Made by a program: the position numbers and the translations under genes. Under the pieces are notes generated by a model that saw nothing but the letters and a program-made list of their open reading frames with translations, was not told where the DNA came from and ran no database searches. DNA of 64,000 nucleotides from Nitrobacter vulgaris (lineage in GTDB: Bacteria > Pseudomonadota > Alphaproteobacteria > Rhizobiales > Xanthobacteraceae): positions 1-64,000 of the forward strand of contig NZ_JAVDPZ010000012.1 in assembly GCF_031453995.1 (NCBI RefSeq), read 5' to 3'. This document shows positions 62,738 through 64,000 of this stretch, in pieces (within the stretch, counting starts at the first letter, position 1; every line of letters begins with the position of its first letter).

Positions 62738-62835
62738 CTATGGCGTTTTCGAGCGAAGCATGTCCTTAGGCTGACCCGAGGATGGAACGGTTCGCGTGAA
62801 AAAACGCGTCAGATTCCATCAAGAGGAAGGGCTCG
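62738..62835. repeat. Dispersed palindromic repeat family 1, copy 4
   Basis: Begins CTATGGCGTTTTCGAGCGAA, has the long-form CTTAGGCTGACCCGAGGA hairpin, then ACGGTTCGCGTGAAAAAACG and CGTCAGATTCCATC. Its distal end overlaps the last codons and stop of the DUF488 gene (62819-62835). Confidence 0.82.
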
Positions 62836-63199
62836 AACTGATACGGCCGAGAAGAACGTCTCTCAAGACCACCGCATTGTTGCGTGTTTCGTCGTGGGCC
62901 GCAAAGACAAGCGTTATCCGGCCGGCTCGTGCGCAGGCGCGCAGTTCGTCGAGCTCTTCCGGGTGTTCCTGTATCTCATCCGCGTATCGCTGCCGAAATT
63001 CCTGCCAGCGGGCGGGATCATGCCCGAACCATTTGCGCAGATCGGTGCTGGGCGCGATGCCTTTTATCCACCGATCGATAGCGGCGTCCGTCTTTCGGAG
63101 ACCCCTGGGCCATAAGCGATCAACCAGTATCCGCGTGCCATCATCCGTATCGGGAGCCTCATAGGCTCGCTTCACGTTGATGTTCTTGACCGCAAGCAC
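62819..63199 (-). CDS. DUF488 family protein
   Basis: 126 residues from a GTG at 63199, six bases after the fdxA stop. DUF488 wording: NVKRAYEAPDTDDGTRILVD, RLWPRGLRKTDAAIDRWIKG, APSTDLRKWFGHDPARWQEF and ITLVFAAHDETRNNAVVLRD. Cytoplasmic, function unknown. Its Ser-rich final residues are encoded by the edge of a repeat element, so the natural C-terminus may have been replaced. Confidence 0.88.
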   Translation of the reverse strand: MLAVKNINVKRAYEAPDTDDGTRILVDRLWPRGLRKTDAAIDRWIKGIAPSTDLRKWFGHDPARWQEFRQRYADEIQEHPEELDELRACARAGRITLVFAAHDETRNNAVVLRDVLLGRISSSPSS

Positions 63200-63205
63200 C
63201 TTCGC

Positions 63206-63544
63206 TCAGTCGCCCTGACCGGGATTTGCCGAAAAATATTGTTCCAGCTTGTCCGCAACGCCGTCGAAAGATTTCGCGTCGGCGGGAGCATCGCGCTTGA
63301 TCGTAATGTTCGGCCAGACCGCGGCATATTCGGCGTTCAGCTTGAGCCAGTTTTCAAGGTCCGGCTCGGAGTCAGGCTTGATGGCTTCGGCCGGACATTC
63401 AGGCTCGCACACGCCGCAGTCGATGCACTCATCAGGATTGATGACGAGCATATTGTCGCCTTCGTAGAAGCAGTCGACCGGACATACCTCTACACAATCC
63501 ATGTATTTGCATTTGATACAATTTTCGGTGACAACGAAGGTCAT
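63206..63544 (-). CDS. fdxA: 7Fe ferredoxin FdxA
   Basis: 112 residues from ATG 63544 (GGAG nine bases upstream); the frame opens earlier without support. Cys9, Cys12, Cys17 and Cys21 are followed by Cys40, Cys43, Cys46 and Cys50 (ECIDCGVCEPECP), the arrangement of [3Fe-4S][4Fe-4S] ferredoxins; the C-terminal ~50 residues are the usual FdxA tail. Electron carrier in the cytoplasm. Operon with the DUF488 gene. Confidence 0.94.
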   Translation of the reverse strand: MTFVVTENCIKCKYMDCVEVCPVDCFYEGDNMLVINPDECIDCGVCEPECPAEAIKPDSEPDLENWLKLNAEYAAVWPNITIKRDAPADAKSFDGVADKLEQYFSANPGQGD

Positions 63545-63953
63545 CTCCAAGACTCCGCGAAGGCAGGATAGAAGCGCGACGGGCATCGGCGGAAACCTGA
63601 CGTAAGCGCGATTCCGCGAATACCCATGCCTGATATAGGTCGTATACCTAAACAAAGACCGCAGCCAAGATGATCATGTCACCCTGCCAGCAGGAACGCT
63701 GGCCGACCCGGTGCGGGACTACGACGATATAGGACCGGATCCTATGCCTTCCGGTCGTTCCAGGGCGAGATTTCCCGGCGAGGCCGAAATCCAGCACGCG
63801 CTTCTTATAAGATACATTGTGAATAGCTCTTATATGCTCGATTCAGCCAGGAAGCAACATTTCATGTAGTTTTTGCGCGTGGCGGGTACCGCTTCGCCCG
63901 AAAAACGGGTCAATACGAAGCGAGCGAATGTTCCAATCAAGAAGGAGACAAAA
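63545..63953. other. Intergenic region between fdxA and the pterin dehydratase gene
   Basis: It should contain the two divergent promoters. An A/T-rich patch (CTTATAAGATACATTGTG then TCTTATATGCTCG) is a promoter candidate. The last bases hold AAGAAGGAGAC, the ribosome site of the next gene. Confidence 0.5.
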
Positions 63954-64000
63954 ATGGCCAAGCGACTGTCGGAGGAAGAACAAAGAGCAGCACTCAATGA
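63954..64000 (+). CDS. phhB: 4a-hydroxytetrahydrobiopterin dehydratase, first codons only (3' cut by window)
   Basis: ATG 63954 follows AAGGAGAC at good spacing and reads MAKRLSEEEQRAALN before the window ends. This is the typical N-terminus of pterin-4a-carbinolamine dehydratase (M-A-x-R-L-S-x-E-E). Only 15 codons are visible, so the call rests on that wording and the strong ribosome site. Confidence 0.6.
   Translation, partial: MAKRLSEEEQRAALN

Noticed and set aside
1..64000. Search for CRISPR arrays, tRNA or rRNA genes and complete insertion sequences
   Set aside because: No regularly spaced repeats, no tRNA-like cloverleaf with a GGTTCGAATCC-type arm in place, and no transposase wording were found by reading; a tool run could still reveal short RNAs.

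Overview
The window reads as a chromosomal segment of an alphaproteobacterium of the Nitrobacteraceae/Bradyrhizobiaceae type (Bradyrhizobium, Rhodopseudomonas, Afipia, Nitrobacter or a relative). The grounds are protein wording (AapJ-like binding protein, NodT-type outer-membrane factor, FixJ/FixK-type regulators), repeated TTGAT-N4-ATCAA boxes, and palindromic intergenic repeats of a kind I associate with this family. The genus cannot be fixed from sequence alone. No tRNA, rRNA, CRISPR array or intact insertion sequence was seen.

Layout. 1-1.0 kb: end of exbD plus tonB. 1.3-5.6 kb: a drug-type RND pump (permease and adaptor). 5.9-20.9 kb: an apparent low-oxygen/energy block with six FixK/FNR-type boxes, a glycogen phosphorylase remnant, an AI-2E-type permease, acetate kinase, a cysteine-free FixK-like regulator, a FixJ-like regulator, a stand-alone receiver, a SulP transporter, a PPK2 polyphosphate kinase, a histidine kinase with a substrate-binding-protein sensor domain, and a secreted DUF3300-S74 / DUF2950 pair. 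21.2-23.8 kb: a wrecked TonB-dependent receptor followed by an intact PepSY membrane protein and a small membrane protein. 24-26.1 kb: ABC-F ATPase and a small secreted protein. 26.3-34.9 kb: a two-component system divergent from a heavy-metal-type RND tripartite pump. 35-43.3 kb: L,D-transpeptidase, amino-acid binding protein, methyltransferase, DsrE protein, persulfide dioxygenase-rhodanese fusion, MarR regulator with VOC protein, MFS transporter.

43.4-51.4 kb is a vitamin-B12-controlled section. The B12-independent ribonucleotide reductase nrdAB (minus strand) and the B12-independent methionine synthase metE (plus strand) each carry a cobalamin riboswitch, with queH between them. The small subunit has the residue pattern of the class Ic (Mn/Fe, no tyrosyl radical) enzyme. 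51.5-55.9 kb is a decay zone: autotransporter remnant, frameshifted oxidase-like small protein under a FixK-like box, orphan ORFs and an integrase fragment abutting dusA, a known integration target. 57-60.3 kb is a PepSY-DUF2271-DUF4198-ApbE operon, probably an envelope flavin/iron redox system. 60.8-64 kb: htpG, fdxA-DUF488, and the first codons of a pterin dehydratase gene.

The most rewarding points are the FixK-box block with its unusual secreted DUF3300-S74 protein, the class Ic reductase under a cobalamin riboswitch, the paired riboswitches with a shared 14-base platform motif, the dusA-linked integrase scar, and two families of two-hairpin repeats whose ends supply stop codons to neighbouring genes.
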